From Lysobacter_K koreensis (lineage in GTDB: Bacteria > Pseudomonadota > Gammaproteobacteria > Xanthomonadales > Xanthomonadaceae): a DNA stretch of 64,000 bases. Below are positions 26,919 to 34,560 of this stretch, piece after piece. A program made the translations under genes and the position numbers. Every line of letters begins with the position of its first letter. Positions within the stretch are counted from its first letter, which is position 1. Below the pieces are notes generated by a model. It saw only the letters and a program-made list of their open reading frames with translations. It was not told where the DNA came from and did no database searches. Location of the stretch: positions 248,001 through 312,000 of the forward strand of contig NZ_JBHTIH010000003.1 of the NCBI RefSeq assembly GCF_042677045.1, given 5' to 3'.

Positions 26919-27512
26919 TCAGAACAGCTCCACGCTGCCGCTGGCCGGCGCGCGCGTGAGGCGGCCGTACAGCGCGCGCTCGGCGTCGACGATGCCCTCG
27001 TCGCGGGTGGACGGCAGGCGCTTGACCAGGGTGCGCCCGGACTGGACGAAGAACGCGACCTTGCGCGGTTGGGTATCGCCCAGGTCCTGCGCCATCACCG
27101 GGATGCCCTCGGCCGCCAGGTACTCGCGCACGAAGCGCGCGTTGCGGTTGCCGATCGGGTCGGTGTGGAAGCCGCTGAGCACGTTGCCACCGCCGAACAC
27201 CTTGGCCAGCAGGCGCGAGCGCCGCGCGCCGCGCTTGAGCAGGTCGTTGATCAGCAGCTCCATCGCGTGCGCGCCGTAGCGCGCGCTGGTGGCATCGTTG
27301 CCGGCGCCGCCGGGCAGCATGAAGTGGTTCATGCCGCCGAGCGCGAGCAGCGGGTCGTACAGGCACGCGGCCACGCACGAGCCGAGCAGCGTCACCAGCG
27401 CGACCGGGCGGTCGGTGGCGACGTAGTCGGCCGGCAGCAGGCGGATCGCCTCGGTTTGCAGGGCGCTGTCGTAGTAGCTGCCGGGTACCGTTTCGGCGAT
27501 CGCGGCGCTCAT
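26919..27512 (-). CDS. cheD: chemoreceptor glutamine deamidase CheD
   Basis: Deamidates glutamines of chemoreceptors. 197 residues. Catalytic Cys in VTLLGSCVAACLYDP (near residue 46), His in GGMNHFMLPGG (near 63), and the Thr/Ser region in the GGGNVL strand. FVREYLAAEGI and QPRKVAFFVQSGRT are typical. The C-terminal end SGSVELF matches the tail of the chemoreceptor-like protein two genes on, and is not a regular CheD feature known to me. The start ATG overlaps the cheR stop by 4 bp, so translation is probably coupled. Confidence 0.95.
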   Translation of the reverse strand: MSAAIAETVPGSYYDSALQTEAIRLLPADYVATDRPVALVTLLGSCVAACLYDPLLALGGMNHFMLPGGAGNDATSARYGAHAMELLINDLLKRGARRSRLLAKVFGGGNVLSGFHTDPIGNRNARFVREYLAAEGIPVMAQDLGDTQPRKVAFFVQSGRTLVKRLPSTRDEGIVDAERALYGRLTRAPASGSVELF

Positions 27513-28384
27513 CGACGCCCGCCCGGCGTCGCCGCGCGGTACACGGTGCGCCCGCAGGGCGCGACCAGGTCGAGGGCGTGGTTGAAGCTCTCGGAATGGC
27601 CGGCGTACAGCCGCCCTTCCGGCGCCAGCAACGGCGCCAGGCGCTGCAGCACGTGGTACTGGGTCGGCTTGTCGAAGTAGATCATCACGTTGCGGCAGAA
27701 CACCGCGGCGTAGCTGCCGCGCAGGCCGTAGTCGTCATCGAGCAGGTTGAGCGGGCGAAAGCTGACCAGCGCCTGCAGCTCCGGGCGCACGCGGCACTGG
27801 CCGGCATTCGGGCCGCCGCCGCGCTGGAAGAACCGGCGCTTGCGCTGCACGTCGAGGGCATCGATGCGTTCGATCGGATACACGCCGCGCGCCGCCGTCT
27901 GCAGCACGCTGGTGTCGATGTCGGTGGCCAGGATGCGCACCGGCGGTGTCAGCGTGCCGAACGCCTCGCAGGCGGTGATCGCCAGCGAATAGGGTTCCTC
28001 GCCGGTCGACGCCGCGCAGCACCAGATCAGCAGGTCCTTGCCGGCGCGCTGCGTGGCCAGCAGCTGCGACGCCAGCGCCTCGAAGTGGTGCCCTTCGCGG
28101 AAGAACGAGGTGAGGTTGGTGGTGAGCGCGTTGACGAAGGCCTGGGCCTCGGCGTCGGGATCGGTCTCGACCAGGTCGAGGTAGTCGCTGAAGCGCTCCA
28201 GACCCTGGGCGCGCAGGCGCCGCACCAGCCGGCTGTAGACCATGTCGCGCTTGTGCGGGTTGAGGTGGATGCCGGCGCGGTCGTGGATCAGCCGGCAGAC
28301 GCGACGGAAGTCGCGGTCATCGAACGCGAACACGCGTTCATCGGTGGGGCGCGCACTGCGCGCGCTGCGTCCGGCGTCAGCCAT
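27509..28384 (-). CDS. cheR: chemotaxis protein methyltransferase CheR
   Basis: Uses S-adenosylmethionine to methylate receptor glutamates. 291 residues. The helical N-domain (FDDRDFRRVCRLIHDRAGIHL, RDMVYSRLVRRLR) precedes the SAM-binding domain with CCAASTGEEPYSLAI (GxGxxxE-like), ILATDIDTSVLQTA, and VFCRNVMIYFD. The two full receptors in the window end in [H/N]WQEF, the pentapeptide that tethers CheR. The start ATG at 28384 overlaps the end of the GGDEF-EAL gene by 8 bp. The frame is open upstream, but only as shadow of that gene. Confidence 0.96.
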   Translation of the reverse strand: MADAGRSARSARPTDERVFAFDDRDFRRVCRLIHDRAGIHLNPHKRDMVYSRLVRRLRAQGLERFSDYLDLVETDPDAEAQAFVNALTTNLTSFFREGHHFEALASQLLATQRAGKDLLIWCCAASTGEEPYSLAITACEAFGTLTPPVRILATDIDTSVLQTAARGVYPIERIDALDVQRKRRFFQRGGGPNAGQCRVRPELQALVSFRPLNLLDDDYGLRGSYAAVFCRNVMIYFDKPTQYHVLQRLAPLLAPEGRLYAGHSESFNHALDLVAPCGRTVYRAATPGGRR

Positions 28385-30641
28385 GCCGCACCGCCTGCGC
28401 CGGGGCGTTCGCGCCCGCGGCCGGAACGGGGTTGGCGTGCCCGGCGAGCCAGCCATCGAAGTCGGCCGGTGCCAGCGCCATCGAGTACAGGAAGCCCTGC
28501 ACCTCCTGGCAGCCGATCTGGCGCAGCAGCTCGGCCTGCACCGGCGTTTCCACGCCTTCGGCGATGACCTGCAGGTCGAAGTTGCGCGCGATCAGCGCGA
28601 TCGAGCGCACGATCGCCTCGTCGCCGCGGTTGGCGATCACGTCGCAGACGAACGAGCGGTCGATCTTGACCCGGTCGACCGGCAGCCGGTGCAGCATCGA
28701 CAGCGACGCGTAGCCGGTGCCGAAGTCGTCGAACGCGATGCGGATGCCGCGCGCGCGCAGCTGCATCAGCGTCTGTTCGGCGACGCCGTCGTCGCGCAGC
28801 GCGATGGTCTCGGTCAGCTCGAGTTCCAGCTGTGCCGGCGCCAGTCCGCTCATCGCCAACGCCTGGTCGACCTCGTCGAGGAACTGCTCGCCTTCGAACT
28901 GCGCCGGAAACAGGTTGACCCCGACCGCGAGCCGGCGGCCGTCGACTGGCGGCCAGGCGGCCGCATCGCGGCACGCGCGCTGCAGGATCCAGCGACCGAC
29001 CGCGGGCGCGACCGCACTGTGCGCGAGGGCATCGATGAACGCGGCCGGCAGCAGCAGGCCACGCTCGGGATGGCGCCAGCGCAGCAGCGCCTCGGCGCCG
29101 GTCGGGCGGGCGCTGGCCAGGTCCATCTGCGGCTGGTAGTGCAGCTCGAACTCGCCTTCGCGGCACGCCCGGTGCAGTTCGAGTTCGAGCTTGCGGCGGT
29201 CGATCGCCTCGGCCCGCATGCCGGGCTCGAAGCGGCGCAGGCGCCGGCCGCTGCTGCGCTTGGCATGCTGCATCGCGAGCCCCGCGCGCGCAATCAGCTC
29301 GCTGGCGCCGGCGATCTCCTCCGCCAGTCCGGGCGTGCCGCCGGTCGCCGCCAGGCCGACATGGGCCGCGATGTGGACGCGGTGGTGGTCGACTTCGCAC
29401 GGCCGCGCGATCTCGCGCAGCATCGCGTGCAACTGCGCCTCGATCGCGCCCGGCGCAGTGGACGGAAACACCAGCGCGAACTCGTCGCCGCCGAAACGCG
29501 CCAGGTGCGCGCCCGCGGGCAAGCGCGCCAGCAGCCGGCATGCCACCACCTGCAGCACCGCATCGCCGATCGCGTGGCCGAGGGTGTCGTTGACCGATCG
29601 GAAGTTGTCCAGCCCGAGCAAGGCCACGCTCAGCGGCGTGGCTTGCTGGTGGAGCGCGTCGATCGCGGACAGCAACGCGGCACGGTTGGGCAGGCCGGTA
29701 AGCGCGTCCTGCTGCTCGCCGAGGCGGACGCGTTGCAGGCGCTGGTTGTCGGTGATGTCGCGCAGGATCAGCGCCATGCCGTTGCCGTCGCCGGCCGGCC
29801 ACGCGCAGCGCACCGCCTCGAGCAGCCGCGGTTCGCCATCGCCGCATTGCACCTGCAGCTCGCACGCGGCGGTACTGTCGTCGGGCGCATCGCCGGCGCC
29901 GGGGCGCAGCCAGTTCGCGACGGCGTCGGGGTCGGCCTGCAGTGCCGCCGGGAACAATGCGTGCACCGGCCGGCCGCTGGTCACCGCCGGGCCAAACAGC
30001 GCCTGCGCGGCGACGTTGGCAAACGTTACCGTGCCGGCGCCGTCGACCACCACTACCGCGCTGAAGCCGGTCTGCGCGATCTGCTCGGCGATGCGGTTGC
30101 TGCGCTCGAACTGGCGTCGCTCGATCAAGCGCGTGGCGAGGCGTGCGACCCGTCGCAGCATCAAGAGGGCATCGTCGGGCACCGCCGACCGCGGGCGGCG
30201 GTCGGCCACGCTGAGCACGCCGAGCAGCATGCCGTTCGAACCGAACAGGGCGATGCCGAGGTAGAAGCGCACGCCACCGGCACACGCCACCGCCGGGTCG
30301 TCGCGGAAGCGCACGTCGGCGGCCGCGTCCGGCAGCAGCAGTAGCGGCCGAGTCTGGCCGACGGCGCGCCAGAGGGTATGCCCACGCAGTTCCGGCGTGC
30401 TCGCAAGGCCGCGCTTGGCGGCCACGCGGAACTGCCCGCCCTCGGCGATCGCGAGCATGGCGATCGGGCCGTCGAGCACCCGCGACGCCATGCAGACGAG
30501 GTCGTCGAACTCGTCGCCTTCGACCTCGTTCGCCGCGGCGGCCCCGTGGTCGCGCACCATCCGCTGGACGGTGCGCGACGCGCTGCCGTCGTCGCTGTCG
30601 AACGTGCCGGCGTCGGGCCATGGCGAGGGCTGCAATGCCAC
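28377..30641 (-). CDS. GAF-PAS-GGDEF-EAL c-di-GMP turnover protein
   Basis: 754 residues, soluble. A GAF domain (about 45-175), a PAS domain (about 185-300), then GGDEF (about 312-475) with intact GGDEF at 384-388, then EAL (about 490-735). The EAL motif is at 517-519 (GAEALLRW), with YQPQMDL, ELTETIALRD, DDFGTGYASL, and EGVETPVQAE all present. Both activities are possible: cyclase and phosphodiesterase of c-di-GMP. It lies between a chemoreceptor and cheR, in the same direction, with an 8-bp overlap into cheR, which links c-di-GMP to adaptation of the chemotaxis system. It starts with GTG at 30641; no strong ribosome site was seen, so the start is uncertain. Confidence 0.92.
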   Translation of the reverse strand: MALQPSPWPDAGTFDSDDGSASRTVQRMVRDHGAAAANEVEGDEFDDLVCMASRVLDGPIAMLAIAEGGQFRVAAKRGLASTPELRGHTLWRAVGQTRPLLLLPDAAADVRFRDDPAVACAGGVRFYLGIALFGSNGMLLGVLSVADRRPRSAVPDDALLMLRRVARLATRLIERRQFERSNRIAEQIAQTGFSAVVVVDGAGTVTFANVAAQALFGPAVTSGRPVHALFPAALQADPDAVANWLRPGAGDAPDDSTAACELQVQCGDGEPRLLEAVRCAWPAGDGNGMALILRDITDNQRLQRVRLGEQQDALTGLPNRAALLSAIDALHQQATPLSVALLGLDNFRSVNDTLGHAIGDAVLQVVACRLLARLPAGAHLARFGGDEFALVFPSTAPGAIEAQLHAMLREIARPCEVDHHRVHIAAHVGLAATGGTPGLAEEIAGASELIARAGLAMQHAKRSSGRRLRRFEPGMRAEAIDRRKLELELHRACREGEFELHYQPQMDLASARPTGAEALLRWRHPERGLLLPAAFIDALAHSAVAPAVGRWILQRACRDAAAWPPVDGRRLAVGVNLFPAQFEGEQFLDEVDQALAMSGLAPAQLELELTETIALRDDGVAEQTLMQLRARGIRIAFDDFGTGYASLSMLHRLPVDRVKIDRSFVCDVIANRGDEAIVRSIALIARNFDLQVIAEGVETPVQAELLRQIGCQEVQGFLYSMALAPADFDGWLAGHANPVPAAGANAPAQAVRHG

Positions 30642-30725
30642 GGCGTCAGCCCGGCCGTGCGCGACGACAGGCGAGGTCGTCGTGGCGCGAGCTGCGCGTG
30701 GGGGCGCGCGCGGCGGGCAGTGCCA

Positions 30726-33413
30726 TCAGAACTCCTGCCAGTGGCCGTCGCTGCCGTTGGCGGCGACGGGGGCTTTGGTCCGCAGCTTGCGCACCGGCTT
30801 GGCGCGCGTGGCCGCCACCGGCTTGCGTGCCGCGTTCGGGATCTCGATCACGCTGGCGCCGTGGGGCGCACGCGCGGCCGCGGCCTGGTGCGCGCCGTCG
30901 CGGCTGGTCTCCAGGCGGAAGATCGCCACCGTCTGCGCCAGCTGCTCGGACTGCTGCTCCATGCTGCGTGCGGCGGCCGAGGCTTCCTCGACCAGCGCCG
31001 CGTTCTGCTGGGTGCTTTCGTCCATCTGGGTGATGGCCTGGTTGACCTGCTCAATGCCGGAGGTCTGCTCCTGCGACGCCGCCGAGATGTCGGCAATGAT
31101 GTCGGTGACCCGCTTCACGCTGGTCACGATCTCGCCCATGGTCTTGCCGGCCTGATCGACCAGCGCGTTGCCGTGTTCGACCTTGTTCACCGAGTCGGTG
31201 ATCAGCTGCTTGATTTCCTTGGCCGCGCCGGCCGAGCGCTGCGCGAGCGAGCGCACCTCGGCGGCCACGACCGCGAAGCCGCGGCCCTGCTCGCCGGCGC
31301 GCGCGGCCTCGACCGCGGCGTTGAGCGCGAGGATGTTGGTCTGGAACGCGATCCCGTCGATCACACCGATGATGTCGACCACCTTGCGCGAGGACTCGTG
31401 GATCGCGGTCATGGTCTCGACCACCTTGCCGACCACCGCGCCCCCCTGCGAGGCGACGTCGACCGCGCCGATCGCGAGCTGGTTGGCCTGGCGGGCGTTG
31501 TCGGCGTTCTGGCGCACGGTCGAGGTCAGTTCCTCCATCGACGAGGCGGTTTCCTCCAGCGAGGCCGCCTGCTGCTCGGTGCGCTGCGACAGGTCGTTGT
31601 TGCCCGACGCGATTTCGCCGGCGGCGGTGCTGATCGCGTCGCTGCCCAGGCGGATCTTCCCGACCACCTGCGCCAGCTGGCGCACGGTGCCGTTCGCGTT
31701 CGCGGCCAGCTCGCCGAACTGGCCGGGCAGGTCGGCGTCGGCCTCGCGGGTCAGGTCGCCCTGCGTGACCGCGGCCAGCAGCGCGCCGATGTCGGTCAGG
31801 CCGTGGTCGGCGCTGGTCATCAGCGCGTTGAGGCCCTCGATCATGTCGCGGTAGACGTACTCGAAGCGCTGCGCTTCGCCGCGGTGGCTGAAGTCGCCGG
31901 CGACGGCGGCGTCGACCAGGCCCTTGATCTCCGCGTTGACCGCCTGCATGCCGGCCTTGACCGCATCGACGGCGGCGGTGACCTGCGCCTTTTTGCCTGG
32001 GTAGCGCTCGATCTCCATCGACAGGTCGCCGCGGGCGTAGGCCGCGACGATCTCGATCACGCGCATCTTCACCGCGATGTGCGAGCCGACCAGGGTGTTG
32101 ATCTCATCGGCCATCACCCCGAACGAGCCGGGGAAGGCCTGCGCATCCAGGCGTTCGTCGATCTCGCCCTGCTGGTGGGCGTCGAACAGCGCGCGCTGCG
32201 CACCGGCGAAGCCACGCAGCGCATCCACGGCGCGCTCCAGGCTCTTGGCGATGTCGCGCAGTTCGTCGCGGCTGTGGACGCGGACCTTCTCCGGGAACTG
32301 GCCGGCGGCGAGCTGCTCGGCGGCGTCCTGGATCACGCGCAGCGAGGTGCGGGTGCTGCGGCTGAAACCGAGGAACAGGTACGCCGACAGCAGCAGCACC
32401 AGCACGATGACCAGGGCGGTCAGCGCCGCACGCTGCTGCAGGCGGGCGATGTCGGCGGCGGCGGCCGCGTCGAGCGCTGCGCTCGCACTGCCCAGTGCCG
32501 CGGCCATCGCCAAGCGGGTGGCGTCGTCGCGCGCTGCCATCGCCTTGACCGGCAGCGACGGCGTCTCGGCGTCGAGCACCTGGGTCTGGATCAGCTGGTT
32601 CTGCTTGTCAACGAAGGTCTGCGCGGTGCGCAGGCTGGCACCGATGCCCTTCTGCAACGCCGGCATCTGCTTCTCGGCGTTCTTCAGTTCCAGTTCGATG
32701 CGGCCGCGCAGGAAGTCCTGCATGTTGCGCGACACCGCCAGGCCGATGCGGTCGTCGACCCAGATCGCACCCTCGCCGAGCACGCGCACGCCGACAGCGC
32801 CCTGCTGGGCGGTGGACTCGGACAGCGTCGGCAGCCACTCGCTGGCGGCGCGCGCCATGTACAGGACCGCCGGGCTTCCGACGTGCGCGGCACCGCTGAT
32901 ATCGGAGACCACGCCCATCTGCGCGCGGACCGCGCCGATCGCGGCGGTGTGGTCCGCGGCGGCGGCGGCGGGGTCGGTATGCGCTGCCACGGCCTTGGCC
33001 CAGGCCGCGCGGGTGGTCTGCATCGCCTTGTCCAGGGCAGCGCCCTGGAGCGTCGCGGCCTGCCACTTGGCGCTGGCGACCAGGCCACGCTCGACATCGG
33101 CCGCGGCCGCGGCGAGCGTATCTTCGGCAACACGGTCCTTGGCCGCGACGCGCGCCACCAGCTGGCGGTGCGACTGCATCGCCAGCATGGTGCCGTGCAG
33201 GTGGCCGAGGCCGGTCGTCGAGGAGCGTGCCAGCTCGACTTCACCGATCTCGTCGAGCGAGCGGGTCAGCAGCACGCCGGAAATCACGCCGCAGGTCAGC
33301 ATGAAGGAGGCGCCGATCAGCAGCGCCTTGTGGCCGAAACGCAGCCGCGACATCAGCACCGTGGCGGGCAGCAGCAGGCGGTCGATCAGGGAGGGGGTGG
33401 AACGAACGGACAT
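30726..33413 (-). CDS. methyl-accepting chemotaxis protein (895 aa, C-terminal HWQEF)
   Basis: Large transmembrane receptor. TM1 about 29-50, a long periplasmic helical region (about 55-335), TM2 about 338-360, then HAMP and further HAMP-like repeats (about 360-610). The signalling hairpin near 690 reads FQTNILALNAAVEAARAGEQ, with EVRSLAQRSAGAAKE after it. Methylation-type Gln/Glu pairs occur on both arms. An alanine-rich tether ends GHWQEF, the CheR/CheB docking peptide. It is preceded by a sigma28-type promoter (33465-33491). The GGDEF-EAL gene, cheR, cheD and cheB follow on the same strand. Ligand unknown. Confidence 0.95.
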   Translation of the reverse strand: MSVRSTPSLIDRLLLPATVLMSRLRFGHKALLIGASFMLTCGVISGVLLTRSLDEIGEVELARSSTTGLGHLHGTMLAMQSHRQLVARVAAKDRVAEDTLAAAAADVERGLVASAKWQAATLQGAALDKAMQTTRAAWAKAVAAHTDPAAAAADHTAAIGAVRAQMGVVSDISGAAHVGSPAVLYMARAASEWLPTLSESTAQQGAVGVRVLGEGAIWVDDRIGLAVSRNMQDFLRGRIELELKNAEKQMPALQKGIGASLRTAQTFVDKQNQLIQTQVLDAETPSLPVKAMAARDDATRLAMAAALGSASAALDAAAAADIARLQQRAALTALVIVLVLLLSAYLFLGFSRSTRTSLRVIQDAAEQLAAGQFPEKVRVHSRDELRDIAKSLERAVDALRGFAGAQRALFDAHQQGEIDERLDAQAFPGSFGVMADEINTLVGSHIAVKMRVIEIVAAYARGDLSMEIERYPGKKAQVTAAVDAVKAGMQAVNAEIKGLVDAAVAGDFSHRGEAQRFEYVYRDMIEGLNALMTSADHGLTDIGALLAAVTQGDLTREADADLPGQFGELAANANGTVRQLAQVVGKIRLGSDAISTAAGEIASGNNDLSQRTEQQAASLEETASSMEELTSTVRQNADNARQANQLAIGAVDVASQGGAVVGKVVETMTAIHESSRKVVDIIGVIDGIAFQTNILALNAAVEAARAGEQGRGFAVVAAEVRSLAQRSAGAAKEIKQLITDSVNKVEHGNALVDQAGKTMGEIVTSVKRVTDIIADISAASQEQTSGIEQVNQAITQMDESTQQNAALVEEASAAARSMEQQSEQLAQTVAIFRLETSRDGAHQAAAARAPHGASVIEIPNAARKPVAATRAKPVRKLRTKAPVAANGSDGHWQEF

Positions 33414-33464
33414 GCAGGCCTCGCGTGGGCAGTGGGCAACGACCCGCCTAGGGTCGACACCCCG

Positions 33465-33491
33465 GCATCGGCGCGGCGCGCGGAAACTTTA
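33465..33491 (-). promoter_or_regulatory. sigma28-type promoter of the 895-aa chemoreceptor
   Basis: TAAA, 15 bp, GCCGATGC on the minus strand (TAAAGTTT at the -35 end matches the extended consensus). The implied start near 33456 is about 43 nt before the ATG at 33413. Confidence 0.8.
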
Positions 33492-33516
33492 GGCGCTGCG
33501 TTGCAGGCGCCTGGTG

Positions 33517-33558
33517 GAACGGGCCTGGTCGAACGTGCCTGGTCGAACGGGCCTGGTC
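33517..33558. repeat. three 14-bp direct repeats between divergent sigma28-type promoters
   Basis: Tandem units GAACGGGCCTGGTC, GAACGTGCCTGGTC, GAACGGGCCTGGTC (33517, 33531, 33545), then a decayed GAACCTGACG. The spacing of about 1.3 helix turns puts successive copies on different faces. They sit in the centre of the intergenic region. Confidence 0.75.
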
Positions 33559-33592
33559 GAACCTGACGCGCCGAGCCAAGCCGCCGCGCGGC

Positions 33593-33619
33593 TCAAGAAG
33601 TGCCGCGCGCCGCCGATGC
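33593..33619 (+). promoter_or_regulatory. sigma28-type promoter of the first TonB-domain gene
   Basis: TCAA, 15 bp, GCCGATGC. The implied start near 33628 is about 27 nt before the ATG at 33655, leaving room for the GGAGA ribosome site. The -10 octamer is the same as that of the divergent chemoreceptor. Confidence 0.6.
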
Positions 33620-33654
33620 CGAGGGTGTCGATCGCCACGTCACCGGAGACTCCC

Positions 33655-33966
33655 ATGCGCCATCCGTTCCTGCTCGCCGCGACCACCGCCTTGGCCCTGG
33701 TGTTCGCCGTGCCCGCCCACGCCGACGTCAAGCCGATCAAGCGCGTCGACCCGGTGTACCCGGCCGACGCCGCGCGCGCCGGCACCAGCGGTTTCGTCGA
33801 GGTCGAGTACACCGTCGATGCCAGCGGCAAGGTCGCCAGCGTTTCGGTGCTCAACGCCAAGCCGGCGCGCACGTTCGAGAGCGCCGCGGTAAAGGCGGTC
33901 AAACAGTGGCAGTTCGCGGCCGGTGCCGGTGGCCGTGGCAAGGTGCGGCTCGACTTCAAACTCTGA
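33655..33966 (+). CDS. secreted TonB C-terminal-domain protein, copy 1
   Basis: A 103-residue protein. A cleavable signal peptide (ends VPAHA, residue 23) is followed almost at once by a TonB C-terminal domain: IKRVDPVYPADAARAGTSG, then VEVEYTVDASGKVASVSVL, then ESAAVKAVKQWQF. The membrane anchor and Pro-rich periplasmic arm of true TonB are missing, so it cannot draw on ExbBD in the classical way. It is about 88% identical to the next gene. GGAGA lies before the ATG. A sigma28-type promoter precedes it, so it may belong to the flagellar late regulon. Function unknown. Confidence 0.88.
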   Translation: MRHPFLLAATTALALVFAVPAHADVKPIKRVDPVYPADAARAGTSGFVEVEYTVDASGKVASVSVLNAKPARTFESAAVKAVKQWQFAAGAGGRGKVRLDFKL

Positions 33967-34051
33967 GCCAGCTTCGCACCGCCATAGCGACGGCAACGGC
34001 GCTTGCGGGCCAGCCAAAGCCGTGGCTTTCGCCGCCTGCACCCAGGCTCGC

Positions 34052-34078
34052 TAAAGAATCCGCCGACGCGAACGATAA
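34052..34078 (+). promoter_or_regulatory. sigma28-type promoter of the second TonB-domain gene
   Basis: TAAA, 15 bp, AACGATAA: the first two bases of the -10 box differ from GCCGATAA, the rest agrees. The implied start near 34087 is about 29 nt before the ATG. Confidence 0.55.
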
Positions 34079-34115
34079 AGGCAGGGTCGAACCACCCAAC
34101 CCCTGGAGACTGCCC

Positions 34116-34427
34116 ATGCGCCACCCCGTCCTGCTCGCCGCCGCCACCGCCCTGGCGCTGCTGGTCATCACCCCGGCTCAGGCCGATCCCAAGCCGATCA
34201 AGCGCGTCGACCCGGTGTATCCGGCCGAAGCGGCGCGCGCCGGTACCAGCGGTTTCGTCGAAGTCGAATACACCGTCGATGCCAGCGGCAAGGTCGCCAG
34301 CGTCTCGGTGCTCAATGCCAAGCCGGCGCGCACGTTCGAGAGCGCCGCGGTGAAGGCGGTCAAGCAGTGGCAGTTCGCGGCCGGTGCCGCTGGCCGCGGC
34401 AAGACGCGACTCGACTTCACCCTCTGA
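34116..34427 (+). CDS. secreted TonB C-terminal-domain protein, copy 2
   Basis: A 103-residue tandem paralogue of the previous gene. From residue 26 only about four positions differ, while the signal peptide differs more (VITPAQA versus FAVPAHA), which suggests a recent duplication or purifying selection on the domain. TonB_C core as in copy 1 (FVEVEYTVDASGKVASVSVL). GGAGA lies before the ATG. It has its own sigma28-like promoter in the 149-bp gap and is followed by a strong terminator, so the two genes can be separate transcripts. Confidence 0.88.
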   Translation: MRHPVLLAAATALALLVITPAQADPKPIKRVDPVYPAEAARAGTSGFVEVEYTVDASGKVASVSVLNAKPARTFESAAVKAVKQWQFAAGAAGRGKTRLDFTL

Positions 34428-34451
34428 GCCAGCGCATCTGGGCCGAAGAAG

Positions 34452-34479
34452 CGCGCCGGCGACGGCGCGTTTTTTTTTT
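34452..34479 (+). terminator. intrinsic terminator after the TonB-domain pair
   Basis: Stem CGCGCCG / CGGCGCG with loop GCGA, then ten T residues (34470-34479), 25 bp past the second TonB-domain gene's stop. Confidence 0.9.
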
Positions 34480-34560
34480 GTTGCAGAGTTGCGTTGCGCG
34501 CGCGAGCTTCGCGGAAACACGAGGCGCGCCCTCCTTGCCGGCGTTCCTCGGCGGTAAGCG

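Noticed and set aside
30378..33566. A 1,062-codon plus-strand open frame
   Set aside because: Antisense to the 895-aa receptor and a GGDEF-EAL gene, with no recognisable domain or ribosome site.
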